NCBI RefSeq assembly: GCF_002723935.1
Contig: NZ_BEWM01000001.1
Span: 620,001 to 684,000, forward strand
From: Gluconobacter cerinus
GTDB lineage: Bacteria; Pseudomonadota; Alphaproteobacteria; Acetobacterales; Acetobacteraceae
Reading direction: 5' to 3'
Length of the DNA: 64,000 nt
Part shown: positions 1 to 8,668 of the stretch, one piece after another
How positions within the stretch are numbered: position 1 is the stretch's first letter
Layout: each line of letters begins with the position of its first letter
Notes under the pieces: generated by a model
Told to the model about the DNA's origin: nothing
The model's database searches: none
The model's input: the letters and a program-made list of their open reading frames with translations, nothing else
Made by a program: the position numbers and the translations under genes

Positions 1-1148
1 GCCGTCGCCATGACGCCCATTTTCATGAGCGACTTGATGACATCACCCTGGCGGGACGCCATACGGTTGGCCAGCTCGGCTACCGTGATGGTTTCCGGAA
101 CAATTACGTCACGCACAACGCGCACCTGATCAGAACGAAGACGTTCAAGCTCAGCCTGGCGACGCTCACGATCGCGCTGACGGCGAACTGAAGCCAGCGA
201 ACGGGTTTTGCCGTCATCGCCTTCAATCGCTGCGCGCACGTCGATGCGACCGCTACGACGGTCATTGCCGCCCGGGCTCTTACGTGGGGAAGGTTGCGTG
301 GAACGACGCTGGGCCGGACCGCTGGGAGCACCACCGCCACTGCGACGGGCAGGAGCACGACGCTCTTCTTCGCCACCAGCGGCTGCGGCCGGAGAACGCA
401 GATGAAGCGTCTCACCACCACGTGGCTGTGCCGGCGCGGCAGGTGTAGGACGCGCAGTCTGAACCGGACGCTCCGGCATGATTGCACGCTCTGCGAGTGG
501 ACGCAGGCGCTGCACAGGGGCTGCAAGCTGCACGCCACCCGTTGAATGTGTGCGCGGATCAAGCGGAGCAGCACGCTGGGCTTCTTCAGCTTCGCGTTCA
601 GCCTGACGCACAGCGCGCTGAGCTTCTTCTTCTGCGAAGATGCGTGCGTCTTCCGCTGTTTTGATCGCCTGACGATCACGCTCGATGCGCGCTGCTTCTT
701 CAGCTTCTCTTGCTTCTGCAGCAAGACGCTGTTCTTCCTCAGCACGACGGGCTGCTTCTGCAGCCGACATGATCTGGATCTTTTCGGCTTCGCGGCGTTC
801 AGCCTCTTCAACCGCAGCTTTACGCTGTGCTTCCAGAACGCGCTGACGCGTTGCAAGCTCCGCAGCCGTCAGGGCGCGACCGCCAGCACCAGCACCACGA
901 CCACCACGTGCGCCGCCAGCAGCCGAGCCACCCGGACCGGACGCTGCGCGCTTGGGCTTGCGAACTTCAACCTGTACGACCTTTGAACGGCCGTGGCTGA
1001 AGCTTTGACGCACGGAGCCAGCGTCGACTGTACGACCGACCTCCTGACGTCCTGCTGGGCGTAGGGACAGGCGGCCAGTCTTGTTCTGTTCGCCGCCCTG
1101 TGATGGGGTCTGTGTTCCGTCCTGGTTGCGCTCGTTGCCGTCGCTCAT
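1..1148 (-). CDS. infB: Translation initiation factor IF-2, N-terminal part (runs off window)
   Basis: IF-2 delivers initiator tRNA to the 30S ribosome and drives subunit joining. About 382 codons are visible; the GTPase half lies beyond the left edge. The visible part is a long charged region rich in Ala, Glu, Arg and Gly, with a coiled-coil-like Glu/Ala/Arg stretch in the middle. It ends in an IF2N-like segment (PETITVAELANRM, then IKSLMKMGVMA) typical of the domain before the G domain. The ATG at 1148 overlaps the stop of the preceding YlxR-like gene (ATGA), so translation is probably coupled. It is last in a rimP-nusA-ylxR-infB operon. High Arg/Ala content is normal for alphaproteobacterial IF-2 N-termini. 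Confidence 0.93.
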   Translation of the reverse strand, partial: MSDGNERNQDGTQTPSQGGEQNKTGRLSLRPAGRQEVGRTVDAGSVRQSFSHGRSKVVQVEVRKPKRAASGPGGSAAGGARGGRGAGAGGRALTAAELATRQRVLEAQRKAAVEEAERREAEKIQIMSAAEAARRAEEEQRLAAEAREAEEAARIERDRQAIKTAEDARIFAEEEAQRAVRQAEREAEEAQRAAPLDPRTHSTGGVQLAAPVQRLRPLAERAIMPERPVQTARPTPAAPAQPRGGETLHLRSPAAAAGGEEERRAPARRSGGGAPSGPAQRRSTQPSPRKSPGGNDRRSGRIDVRAAIEGDDGKTRSLASVRRQRDRERRQAELERLRSDQVRVVRDVIVPETITVAELANRMASRQGDVIKSLMKMGVMAT

Positions 1149-1849
1149 AGTTCCGCCTGTTCCTTACTGACCCCTTTGGGGTCTGGGAGTGGACGTCCTG
1201 CCACTCCCGAAAATCTCTCATGTTCGGCGATCAGGCGCTGTGCCAGCGCACCCGGCGCCATCACCGCATAGACCGCCCGGTCCCGGCCGAACGCCGAAGC
1301 CAGGACGCGATCGGGAACTGTCACCGCCGGCAGAGATCGCCGGCCCGACACCAGTCTGGAGAACTCGTCCAGGCTTGCACCTTCGGAACGGATCACCACC
1401 CCTGCCCTACCGGAAATGAGCCACTCCCGGCATTTCTGAAACCCGCAGACAACCTGCCCCGCTCTTCGGGCCAGACTGACAGCGTCCAACATCCTCTGTC
1501 CCAGTGCCGCCTCGACGAGATCCGCCAGACAGTCCGGTACAGACACCTGGGCCTTTGCAGCACGTGCAAAAGCCTGTCGGGTGCGGGGGCTATCTAACAC
1601 ATCCCGGCTGGCACTCAACCACATTCCCCGACCAGGCAGCTTTGCAGCCAGATCTGGCACAACCCGATTATCCGGGCTGACCACGAAACGGATCATGCTT
1701 TCAGGCGGCCTCTGCTCTCGGGTCACGAGGCAGCGGCGCTCTGAACCGCGGCGCCCTAAAGCACCGCGAATGGGACCATTATCAGTATCAGAAATATCAG
1801 ACGTCGGTCGACTCCCCGTCCTTCTTTTCGGCTTCAGCCGATTCGTCAC
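1145..1849 (-). CDS. ylxR: YlxR/DUF448 RNA-binding protein with C-terminal L7Ae-like domain
   Basis: Small RNA-binding protein usually found between nusA and infB. The N-terminal DUF448 domain has the diagnostic RRCLVTRE motif followed by MIRFVVSPD and PGRGMWLSASRD. The second half (from about GQRMLDAVSLARRAGQVVCG onward) resembles the L7Ae/YlxQ fold, so two proteins that are separate in Bacillus are fused here. The start is uncertain. No ATG lies in frame between the nusA stop and the RRC motif. I chose the GTG at 1849, which overlaps nusA by 53 bases; the frame is open further upstream to 1942, but that stretch is probably only a shadow of nusA. The 3' end overlaps infB by four bases. Confidence 0.82.
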   Translation of the reverse strand: MTNRLKPKRRTGSRPTSDISDTDNGPIRGALGRRGSERRCLVTREQRPPESMIRFVVSPDNRVVPDLAAKLPGRGMWLSASRDVLDSPRTRQAFARAAKAQVSVPDCLADLVEAALGQRMLDAVSLARRAGQVVCGFQKCREWLISGRAGVVIRSEGASLDEFSRLVSGRRSLPAVTVPDRVLASAFGRDRAVYAVMAPGALAQRLIAEHERFSGVAGRPLPDPKGVSKEQAEL

Positions 1850-3344
1850 CTTCAAACCAGTGGGCACGGGCTGCCATGATGACTTCGTTCGCGGCATCTT
1901 CATCCATGGCGTCTGCGCCAAGAATGTCCACGAGTTCATCACCTGCCAGATCCGCCAGATCGTCGAGCGTTTTCACACCCTTCTCACCAAGCGTCACCAG
2001 CATCTGGTTCGTGAAGACTCCGAGATCAACAACATCGTCCGTCACGCCAAGCTCTTTGCGCTTGTCGTCCAACTCGTGTTCCTTGCCAGCCAGATACTCG
2101 TTTGCACGCAGCATCAGCTCTTCGGCAACACTCTCATCGAAGCCTTCGATGTCATGCAGTTCGCCCGGCTCCGTATAAGCCAGTTCTTCGATGGAGTGGA
2201 AGCCCTCTGTAACCAGAAGGCTGGCAATCACATCGTCCACATCCAGCGAGTCAACGAACAGGCCAGTCCGCTTGCGGAACTCTTCCTGACGACGCTCCGA
2301 TTCCTCGGCCTCCGTCAGAATATCGATGTCCCAGCGGGTCAGCTGGCTGGCCAGACGTACGTTCTGTCCGCGGCGACCGATCGCGAGCGAAAGCTGCTCA
2401 TCTGGCACCACGACTTCAACACGCCCTGCTTCTTCATCCATCACCACTTTGGTGACTTCAGCAGGTGCCAGCGCATTCACAACGAATGTTGCAGCCTGCG
2501 GGCTCCAGGGAATGATGTCGATCTTCTCGCCCTGCAACTCAGCCACAACGGCCTGAACGCGCGAGCCGCGCATACCAACGCAGGCACCGACCGGATCAAT
2601 TGCGGCATCACGGGAAATGACAGCCATCTTGGCGCGGGACCCTGGATCACGGGCAACAGCCTTGATCTCGATGATTCCATCGTAAATTTCCGGCACTTCC
2701 TGGGCGAACAGCTTGGCGAGAAATGCCGGGTGCGTCCGTGACAGGAAGATCTGCGGGCCGCGCGGCTCGTCACGTACATCATAGATATACGCGCGAATAC
2801 GGTCCGAATTTCGGAAAGACTCGCGAGGGATCAGTTCATCACGACGCAGAAGGCCTTCGGCATTGCCGATTTCAACCATCATGTTGCCGTACTCGGTCCG
2901 CTTGACGGTACCGTTAACGATCTCGCCTACGCGATCCTTGAATTCATTGAACTGACGCTTGCGTTCATATTCACGCACGCGCTGCACAATAACCTGCTTG
3001 GCCGTCTGCGCTGCAATACGACCAAAGTCGATCGGCGGCAGTGGATCAACGAGATGTTCGCCAATCTGAATTTCCGGCTGGAACTTACGAGCAATGTGAA
3101 TGGGGATCTGCGTGTCCTCATTCTCCACCTGCTCGACCGCTTCCGTCCAGCGGCTGAGACGAACTTCGCCCGTCTTGCGGTCAATGGTCGCGCGAATGTC
3201 CTTCTCGTGACCATACTTGGCGCGGCCAGCCTTCTGAATGGCCTGCTCCATCGCTTCCAGCACTTCTTCGCGGTCGATGTTCTTCTCGCGCGAGACTGCG
3301 TCTGCGACCAGCAGCAGTTCAGGGCGGATAACAGATGTGTCCAT
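1797..3344 (-). CDS. nusA: Transcription termination/antitermination factor NusA
   Basis: NusA binds RNA polymerase and nascent RNA and modulates pausing, termination and antitermination. The 515-residue protein has the full domain order: N-terminal RNAP-binding domain (about 1-125), S1 domain (around [20 protein letters not shown]), two KH domains ([18 protein letters not shown] and the later [16 protein letters not shown]), then two C-terminal helix-hairpin-helix repeats and an acidic tail. Length and order match alphaproteobacterial NusA. It follows rimP by about 30 bases in the same operon and overlaps the assigned start of the ylxR-like gene. Confidence 0.97.
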   Translation of the reverse strand: MDTSVIRPELLLVADAVSREKNIDREEVLEAMEQAIQKAGRAKYGHEKDIRATIDRKTGEVRLSRWTEAVEQVENEDTQIPIHIARKFQPEIQIGEHLVDPLPPIDFGRIAAQTAKQVIVQRVREYERKRQFNEFKDRVGEIVNGTVKRTEYGNMMVEIGNAEGLLRRDELIPRESFRNSDRIRAYIYDVRDEPRGPQIFLSRTHPAFLAKLFAQEVPEIYDGIIEIKAVARDPGSRAKMAVISRDAAIDPVGACVGMRGSRVQAVVAELQGEKIDIIPWSPQAATFVVNALAPAEVTKVVMDEEAGRVEVVVPDEQLSLAIGRRGQNVRLASQLTRWDIDILTEAEESERRQEEFRKRTGLFVDSLDVDDVIASLLVTEGFHSIEELAYTEPGELHDIEGFDESVAEELMLRANEYLAGKEHELDDKRKELGVTDDVVDLGVFTNQMLVTLGEKGVKTLDDLADLAGDELVDILGADAMDEDAANEVIMAARAHWFEGDESAEAEKKDGESTDV

Positions 3345-3375
3345 CAGATCGGACCTCCAGCCAGCATGAGACGGG

Positions 3376-3993
3376 TCATTGTTTCTTCTTCCCCGGCTTC
3401 TTCGGATTCAGTTTCGGAACGCGAGGCGTCTCGCCGTCACTCTCCGCTTCAGGTGTGATACCCGAAAGGGCAGCACTTGCCTCAATCAGGGCATCCGTCA
3501 GGATCAGACGGGCCTTGCGAACTTCCGCCAATGGCAGCTCCGCTTCAGTCCCGTCGTCCAGACGAATCACGCCCTTGCCATCCCGCGTGCCCATCACCGT
3601 TCCAGAGAAACGACGACGGCCATTGAGCGGAACATCAAGCTCAGCCTTGGCCAGATGTCCGGCGAATCGCTCCCAGTCCTTTGCACGGGTCAAAGGGCGG
3701 TCGATTCCAGCTGATGATACTTCGAGCATCCATGCGCCTGGAATCGGGTCATCCACGTCAAGGATGGCACCGACGGCGTGACTGATCTGCTCGCAGTCCT
3801 CCACGGAGATCAGGGAGCCGTTTGCACGGTCCGCCATGATCTGAATGGTCGGGGTGTCGCGCCCGAGAACGGAAAGACGGACGAGCTCGTAGCCCAGGTC
3901 CGCCAGCGTCGGCACGATCCGCTCCGCAATGCGGGCTTCAAGGCCCGTCAGATGAGGCAGTTCGAGACCGGAAGATGTGTTCTGTTGAGACAA
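3376..3993 (-). CDS. rimP: Ribosome maturation factor RimP
   Basis: RimP is needed for 30S subunit maturation. The 205-residue product has the typical N-terminal alpha/beta domain ([23 protein letters not shown], then a [13 protein letters not shown] segment and the [12 protein letters not shown] motif) and a C-terminal SH3-like barrel, with an Arg/Lys-rich tail. The assigned start is TTG at 3993; no ATG or GTG gives a full N-terminus. It lies directly after a terminator-like hairpin with six U, leaving no room for a normal Shine-Dalgarno site. It is the first gene of the rimP-nusA-ylxR-infB operon. Confidence 0.94.
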   Translation of the reverse strand: MSQQNTSSGLELPHLTGLEARIAERIVPTLADLGYELVRLSVLGRDTPTIQIMADRANGSLISVEDCEQISHAVGAILDVDDPIPGAWMLEVSSAGIDRPLTRAKDWERFAGHLAKAELDVPLNGRRRFSGTVMGTRDGKGVIRLDDGTEAELPLAEVRKARLILTDALIEASAALSGITPEAESDGETPRVPKLNPKKPGKKKQ

Positions 3994-3996
3994 GAC

Positions 3997-4022
3997 AAAA
4001 AAGGCGGCCCGTCAGGGCCACC
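3997..4022 (-). terminator. Intrinsic-terminator-like hairpin immediately upstream of rimP
   Basis: On the minus strand an 8-bp stem (4022-4015 with 4010-4003, one G-U pair) and a 4-base loop are followed by six U (4002-3997). The rimP TTG start is at 3993. It would stop transcripts begun in the 4.0-4.2 kb gap just before rimP, so it could be an attenuator or the end of a short RNA. Confidence 0.6.
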
Positions 4023-4196
4023 CCCCGAAAAGAAGCGGAAGATGAATGGAATGACCTCTATCTAGGCCCTCCACCCTCGCAATGCAAGTAGAACGACAGG
4101 GATACAGCCCCATAAGCATATCGAAAGATTTGTTTACATTTATCAGTGCGGAGAATGCTTGCCTTGAACGGGTAGTCAGGGTGAGATGAGGCCCTG

Positions 4197-4796
4197 ATGA
4201 CAGCCGAACCCGAGCCTAAACCGCATCTCCTTCCGCAGCAGGATGCTCCCCGGAGCCGACCTCTCTGGGCGGGAGGTAGTCTTCTGGCCGTGGTCACCAT
4301 TGGGGCCGGGGCATTTTTCTACACTCATGCCACAACGCCCAAGGCGGCAGTTCCCGCTCCTCCGCCAGACAATGCTGCCGTTGGCACGGCACCGGCGCTT
4401 CAGGCGGCTGTTCAGCTTTCCATGCTCTCCGCACAGAATGCCCCTAAAGCGCTTGCTGCCACCAGCTTCAATGCCCAACAGCGAAGCCAGATTTTAGCGG
4501 CTGTGCAGCGTGGCGATATGCGCCTTGTGGAAATGCCGGTTCTGGATGCGGCAGGCGTGACAGGACAGACTGTTGATGTCACAGTATCCGGATTGACCCA
4601 GCGCGTTGTTTTGACAGGAAAATTCCAGCGGCTCATTCTGCCGATTGCCGAAGCCGCACAGGTTACGATTGATCCTGTCACAATGCCGCACGCACCCGCT
4701 CTTACCATTGGTGCCATGACCGCCCTCGGCCCCGAAGCCCTGCCAAGCCTGACTGCGCTGAGTCAGCGTATCGTGCTTGGTGTGATTGTTCAGTAA
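4197..4796 (+). CDS. Membrane-anchored protein of unknown function, first gene of an AAA+ cassette
   Basis: I do not recognise this 199-residue protein. After a short Pro-rich cytoplasmic tail it has one hydrophobic segment (about residues 24-42, AGGSLLAVVTIGAGAFFY), then a Pro/Ala linker and a domain of about 130 residues probably placed in the periplasm. No cysteine pair or catalytic motif is obvious. The middle part (GQTVDVTVSGLTQRVVLTGKF) looks beta-rich. It lies 11 bases before the AAA+ ATPase gene on the same strand, so the two are probably co-transcribed and may interact in the membrane. Confidence 0.75.
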   Translation: MTAEPEPKPHLLPQQDAPRSRPLWAGGSLLAVVTIGAGAFFYTHATTPKAAVPAPPPDNAAVGTAPALQAAVQLSMLSAQNAPKALAATSFNAQQRSQILAAVQRGDMRLVEMPVLDAAGVTGQTVDVTVSGLTQRVVLTGKFQRLILPIAEAAQVTIDPVTMPHAPALTIGAMTALGPEALPSLTALSQRIVLGVIVQ

Positions 4797-4807
4797 AGGC
4801 CACCCCG

Positions 4808-6079
4808 GTGTTCAAGTCCCTCGTTCCCATGCTCAACCGGGCCATGCCAGTTATGATGGCGGCCTTCCTGATTCTGGCGGTCATTCAGGTGGCCGTCATG
4901 CTACACCTGTCTCTGGATGGTTTCTGGAGAGCTCTGAACTGGGCACGCCCTGCCTATCTTCCCCTTGCCGGAATCGGCGCCCTCCTGACCGTCATGGGTC
5001 TGGGATACGAAACTTCTGCAGAAAAACTGGCGCGTCGTGGACTGCGCCGGAGGAAAGGTCTGATCATGGATGTTCTCAGCCGGCTGACCAATCGTGGTGC
5101 GCTTGAAGAACTCATGGCCCGCGAACAGCGCGAAACCGTCATTGATGCGGAGGAGCTTGCCGCATCTCTTCGGGCCCGCGTCATCGGGCAGGACCGTGTC
5201 TGCGAAGACATTGCCCAGCAGCTCCGCCGCCGCCTCGCTCTTCAGGTGCGTGGCAAGCCCGTCGGCATTTTTCTGCTGGCAGGGCCTCCAGGAACTGGCA
5301 AAACCTATCTGGCCAAGCAGATCGCTCGCCAGATGGAACGTCCTCTGCTCCATTTCGATATGACGCAGATGTCCAGCCCCCATGCAGCCACACAGCTCTT
5401 CGGCTCCCCGAAGGGCTATGTCGGTTCAGACACTTTCGGCAAGCTGACCGGCGGACTCAAGGATCAGCCAGATGCCGTCGTGCTACTGGATGAAATTGAA
5501 AAAGCCCACCCGGACGTGTTCAAGAAGTTTCTCACTGCATGGAACGATGGTCACGTTACGGAAGCATCTACAGGCGAACAGGTCTCCACCACCCGCGCCA
5601 TCTTCATGCTGACGTCCAACATCGCAACGGACGCACTGACAGAGATTGCGGACCGCCTGGAAAATGAACCTGACAAAATGCGTGCGGAGTCGGTGGAAGC
5701 GCTCAAGCGGGCAGGCTTCGCTCCTGAGGTTCTGAACCGCCTCGACAGGATCTTCGTATTCCGCGCCCTTCGCGGTCTGGATCTAGCCCGTGTGGCCGCT
5801 CTGGAAATTGAAGCCATGATCGAAAGCTATGGCCTGCACGTTGAAACAGGCGGTATTGATCCGGCCCTGCTCTTTCAGGTCATGGTCAAGCAGAAGAACC
5901 TGGGCACCGGCGCCAGCGCTCGTGATCTGGTGCGGTCCATTGAAGATATGGTGAGCGAAAGCCTGATTATCACCCGTCAGCAGGGCGCCAAGACGGTTCG
6001 TCTGACGGCAGGAGATGAGGGCGTTGTCGCGGAAATTTCCAAGGATACCGAAGCGCAACTCGGCCGCCTGAGCCACTGA
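4808..6079 (+). CDS. Membrane-anchored ClpB-type AAA+ ATPase
   Basis: A 423-residue ATPase with two N-terminal membrane segments (about 13-34 and 49-66) and a single AAA+ module resembling the second ATPase ring of ClpB. Visible motifs: Walker A GPPGTGKT (159-166), aromatic pore loop KGYVG (202-206), Walker B VVLLDE (224-229), sensor 1 TSN (269-271), Arg-finger region LNRLDR (309-314) and a sensor-2-like GASARDL (368-374). The first ClpB ring, the coupling coiled coil and the Clp N-domain are absent. The retained pore-loop Tyr suggests substrate threading or remodelling at the inner membrane. Start is GTG at 4808. The next gene starts three bases after the stop. The ATPase call is secure; the partner and substrate are unknown. 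Confidence 0.88.
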   Translation: MFKSLVPMLNRAMPVMMAAFLILAVIQVAVMLHLSLDGFWRALNWARPAYLPLAGIGALLTVMGLGYETSAEKLARRGLRRRKGLIMDVLSRLTNRGALEELMAREQRETVIDAEELAASLRARVIGQDRVCEDIAQQLRRRLALQVRGKPVGIFLLAGPPGTGKTYLAKQIARQMERPLLHFDMTQMSSPHAATQLFGSPKGYVGSDTFGKLTGGLKDQPDAVVLLDEIEKAHPDVFKKFLTAWNDGHVTEASTGEQVSTTRAIFMLTSNIATDALTEIADRLENEPDKMRAESVEALKRAGFAPEVLNRLDRIFVFRALRGLDLARVAALEIEAMIESYGLHVETGGIDPALLFQVMVKQKNLGTGASARDLVRSIEDMVSESLIITRQQGAKTVRLTAGDEGVVAEISKDTEAQLGRLSH

Positions 6080-6082
6080 TCC

Positions 6083-7015
6083 ATGACAGCATTTGGACGA
6101 CTCTGGCGCCGTGCGCCTCTCTGGCGCACAAGCCTTATCATGATGGTCGGCGGGATCGGGATGGCGTCGTTTTTCCCGACCCCGGCTTTGAAGAAAGCCA
6201 TGCCCTGGCTCCCGGGACATGCTCCTGGTGCAAGCCCATCGCCTGCAGCGGGCGCTGGCCCTCAAAACCCCGCCGGCGGCAATGCCCCCAATGGTGGCGT
6301 GGATCAGGTCGGTGTTCCCGATCCAGGCATCACCCTCCGGCACAGCCTGAAGATTGCCGGGCGCACTGTTCCGCTCCCGACCGGAGACTGGCACACTATC
6401 CTGACAGCCCGCAGCGGCCCTCACGGAGAAATTTCCCAGCAGGTTCTGGCGCGCACGGATAGTGGTGTTGTCTCGGCAGTGATTGTTGTCCGAGCCAGCC
6501 AGCAGACTCTTCCGCAGGAAGTGACGGACGGGCTGGAAACGCCGTGCCATGATGATCGCAACTATGCGTCACGTATCAGTGGAAAACCGGGCGCATCGGA
6601 AGAGTGCACCTATATGGGGAACGCAGTTCTGGCGAACAATACAGTCAGCCCGGACCCGTTCATCACAGCGGCCTTCAACCGCATGGCAACGCTCGGCTTT
6701 CCAATTCCACCCCTCATGATCAATGTTGGCTGGTATCACGCGGCCCTTCAGGGCACGCAGGGCGTTCAGGTCGAAACTGTTGAGACGCTTATTGCCCCGA
6801 TTGAGCACGGGTCCCGCCAACTCCTGGCGCCCATTAACATCTGGGGCAAAGGCACAGTTCATTCCAATCCGGACTCCTCGCGCTTCATCACGGATCTGGA
6901 TCGGTGGATGCTGAAATGGGCGGACGTTCTGCGGCAAGGGTTTGACGGGACGCTTAACCCTAATACCCTCACACCATCCATCACGAGTGATCCGTCAGCG
7001 CCCAAAGCGTCCTGA
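6083..7015 (+). CDS. Membrane-tethered extracytoplasmic protein of unknown function, third gene of the AAA+ cassette
   Basis: A 310-residue protein with a basic N-terminus and one hydrophobic segment (about 16-33), then a Pro/Gly/Ala-rich linker and a domain of about 230 residues that probably faces the periplasm. Two cysteines (in ETPCHDD and SEECTY) lie close enough to form a disulfide. I recognise no catalytic motif or named family. It starts three bases after the ATPase stop and ends just before a strong terminator, so it closes the cassette. A role as adaptor, substrate or effector of the ATPase is inference from position only. Confidence 0.78.
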   Translation: MTAFGRLWRRAPLWRTSLIMMVGGIGMASFFPTPALKKAMPWLPGHAPGASPSPAAGAGPQNPAGGNAPNGGVDQVGVPDPGITLRHSLKIAGRTVPLPTGDWHTILTARSGPHGEISQQVLARTDSGVVSAVIVVRASQQTLPQEVTDGLETPCHDDRNYASRISGKPGASEECTYMGNAVLANNTVSPDPFITAAFNRMATLGFPIPPLMINVGWYHAALQGTQGVQVETVETLIAPIEHGSRQLLAPINIWGKGTVHSNPDSSRFITDLDRWMLKWADVLRQGFDGTLNPNTLTPSITSDPSAPKAS

Positions 7016-7017
7016 CA

Positions 7018-7056
7018 AAAAAAAGGCTGCCTCCCAACAGAGAGGCAGCTTTTTTT
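7018..7056 (+). terminator. Rho-independent terminator after the AAA+ cassette
   Basis: The inverted repeat GCTGCCTC / GAGGCAGC encloses a short loop, preceded by an A run and followed by seven T. It sits three bases after the stop at 7015. The A run on the other side means it can also work for the minus-strand gene ending at 7091. Confidence 0.85.
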
Positions 7057-7090
7057 ATTCATTGAATGAGGCGTCTTTCATGCCTCCCAG

Positions 7091-8668
7091 TCAGTGGTGG
7101 CCAATATTGCCGCCCATACCGCGGCCCATGCGCCGTTCTGCCATACGGGCCAATCTCACGAACGGTAGCCCAAGCAGAAGATAAGCCGCACCGACCATCA
7201 GCCCCGTTCCGAAATAATCGTAATAGGTGGACGATAGACGGACATAGGTCTGACTGAGTTCCGTCAAGGTAATGACGGACACCAACGAACTGTCTTTGAG
7301 CAACGAAATAAAGTCATTGGTCATGACCGGCACAACCGTGCGGAAGGCCTGCGGCACCACGACCAGACGAAGCGCCTGCCAGTGCGTCATGTTCAGGGCA
7401 ATAGCGGCTTCCATCTGGCCCCGGGGGACAGACAACAAACCCGCACGGTAATTCTCGGCTTCATAGGCCGCGTAATTGAGCCCCAGTGACAACACGCCTG
7501 CCATGAAGGGAGACAGCCGAATGCCAAAGGCTGGCAGCCCATAGAAAATGAACAGAACCTGAATCAACAACGGTGTGCCGCGGACGATTTCCACATATAG
7601 CCCCGCCACAAGCCGAGGGACCGTCCCACCATAATGCCGCGCCAACGCAAGAAGCAGGCCCAGAGCGACCGCAATTACCATAGCGAGCGCTGAAACAGCC
7701 AACGTCATCAAGGCTGCCTGGCCGATCAGAGGCAGGAACCCGACATACCGGTGGACCAGAACTTTCCAGTTTCCACCCGTGGTGCTGGCCATGGCCGCCC
7801 GATACCGGTCCCATTCCACCGGAGCAATATCCGGATGGGTATGGTCCCCGGTGTAGTTCTCCATCAACGGAGTCCACAGGTTCCAGCGTGCCAGAATCTG
7901 GTGAAGCGTCCCGTCCTTGATAAGATCGCCGAGGGCGGCATCCACCTGATCACGCAACGCGCGGCTACCAGGTGCAAACGCGATACCATATTCCATGCTG
8001 CCGATCGGTTCGCCCACCAGCTTCATGTCATCGGAAATGCTGCCGTAATACAGGGCGATGGGCGCATCCAGCAGGATCGCGTCCAGCCTTCCGTTGCGCA
8101 GATCTGAAAAGGCATTTGTCTCTTCTTCATAAGACCGGATCGTAGAGCCACCCTGCCGGCGCAGCATTCGCTCGGCTGTGGTGTCCTTGATCGTGCCAAT
8201 CTTATGCCCCTTGAGAGCCTCCAGCGTGTCGAGACCCGTTTCTTCCTTGCGAAGAATAATCCGCTCGCTTGTTACATAATAAGGACGGGAGAACAGGACC
8301 GCCGCCTTGTGCTCCGGCGTCATTTCAATGCCGTCTGCAACCATGCTGTAAAGATCGCGCGACAGACCGGGAATCAGGCCATCCCAGTCATTCTGAATGA
8401 AACGCGCCTTGCGGTGCATTTTCTCAGCGATGGCATTGACCAGATCGTATTCGAACCCGGTCATCCGGGATTCATGCTCGGGATCATGGAACACGTAAGG
8501 CACATTGGCCTCACCATCCGAAGCCCAGGGCAGATCGGTGTTATCCCGAGCCCCCGGCACGACCAGAACGTCTGGCGCGGATGCGACAGTCTCGTCAGCT
8601 GCTACGGCATGAACGGAGGGTGCCAACATGAAAGCCAGCGCCAGAAGACACGCAAAAAACTTGTTCAT
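7091..8668 (-). CDS. Fused periplasmic binding protein and permease of a polar amino-acid ABC transporter
   Basis: One polypeptide of about 525 residues joins two normally separate subunits. Residues 1-25 are a signal peptide. Residues 35-280 form a family-3 solute-binding domain (FEYDLVNAIAEKM, SDLRNGRLDAILLD). From about 310 comes a HisM/GlnP-type permease with several membrane helices and an EAA loop (GQMEAAIALNMTHWQALRL). This should import a polar amino acid or similar solute with the ATPase encoded just upstream. Start: ATG at 8668 overlaps the ATPase stop (TGATG); a GTG at 8671 is the alternative. The Met/Gly/His-rich C-terminus is unusual. The substrate cannot be read from the sequence. 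Confidence 0.9.
   Translation of the reverse strand: MNKFFACLLALAFMLAPSVHAVAADETVASAPDVLVVPGARDNTDLPWASDGEANVPYVFHDPEHESRMTGFEYDLVNAIAEKMHRKARFIQNDWDGLIPGLSRDLYSMVADGIEMTPEHKAAVLFSRPYYVTSERIILRKEETGLDTLEALKGHKIGTIKDTTAERMLRRQGGSTIRSYEEETNAFSDLRNGRLDAILLDAPIALYYGSISDDMKLVGEPIGSMEYGIAFAPGSRALRDQVDAALGDLIKDGTLHQILARWNLWTPLMENYTGDHTHPDIAPVEWDRYRAAMASTTGGNWKVLVHRYVGFLPLIGQAALMTLAVSALAMVIAVALGLLLALARHYGGTVPRLVAGLYVEIVRGTPLLIQVLFIFYGLPAFGIRLSPFMAGVLSLGLNYAAYEAENYRAGLLSVPRGQMEAAIALNMTHWQALRLVVVPQAFRTVVPVMTNDFISLLKDSSLVSVITLTELSQTYVRLSSTYYDYFGTGLMVGAAYLLLGLPFVRLARMAERRMGRGMGGNIGHH

Noticed and set aside
104-986. Arg/Val-rich and Phe-rich frames on both strands within the infB region
   Set aside because: They overlap the infB N-terminal coding sequence, whose frame gives a normal IF-2; the others are shadows.
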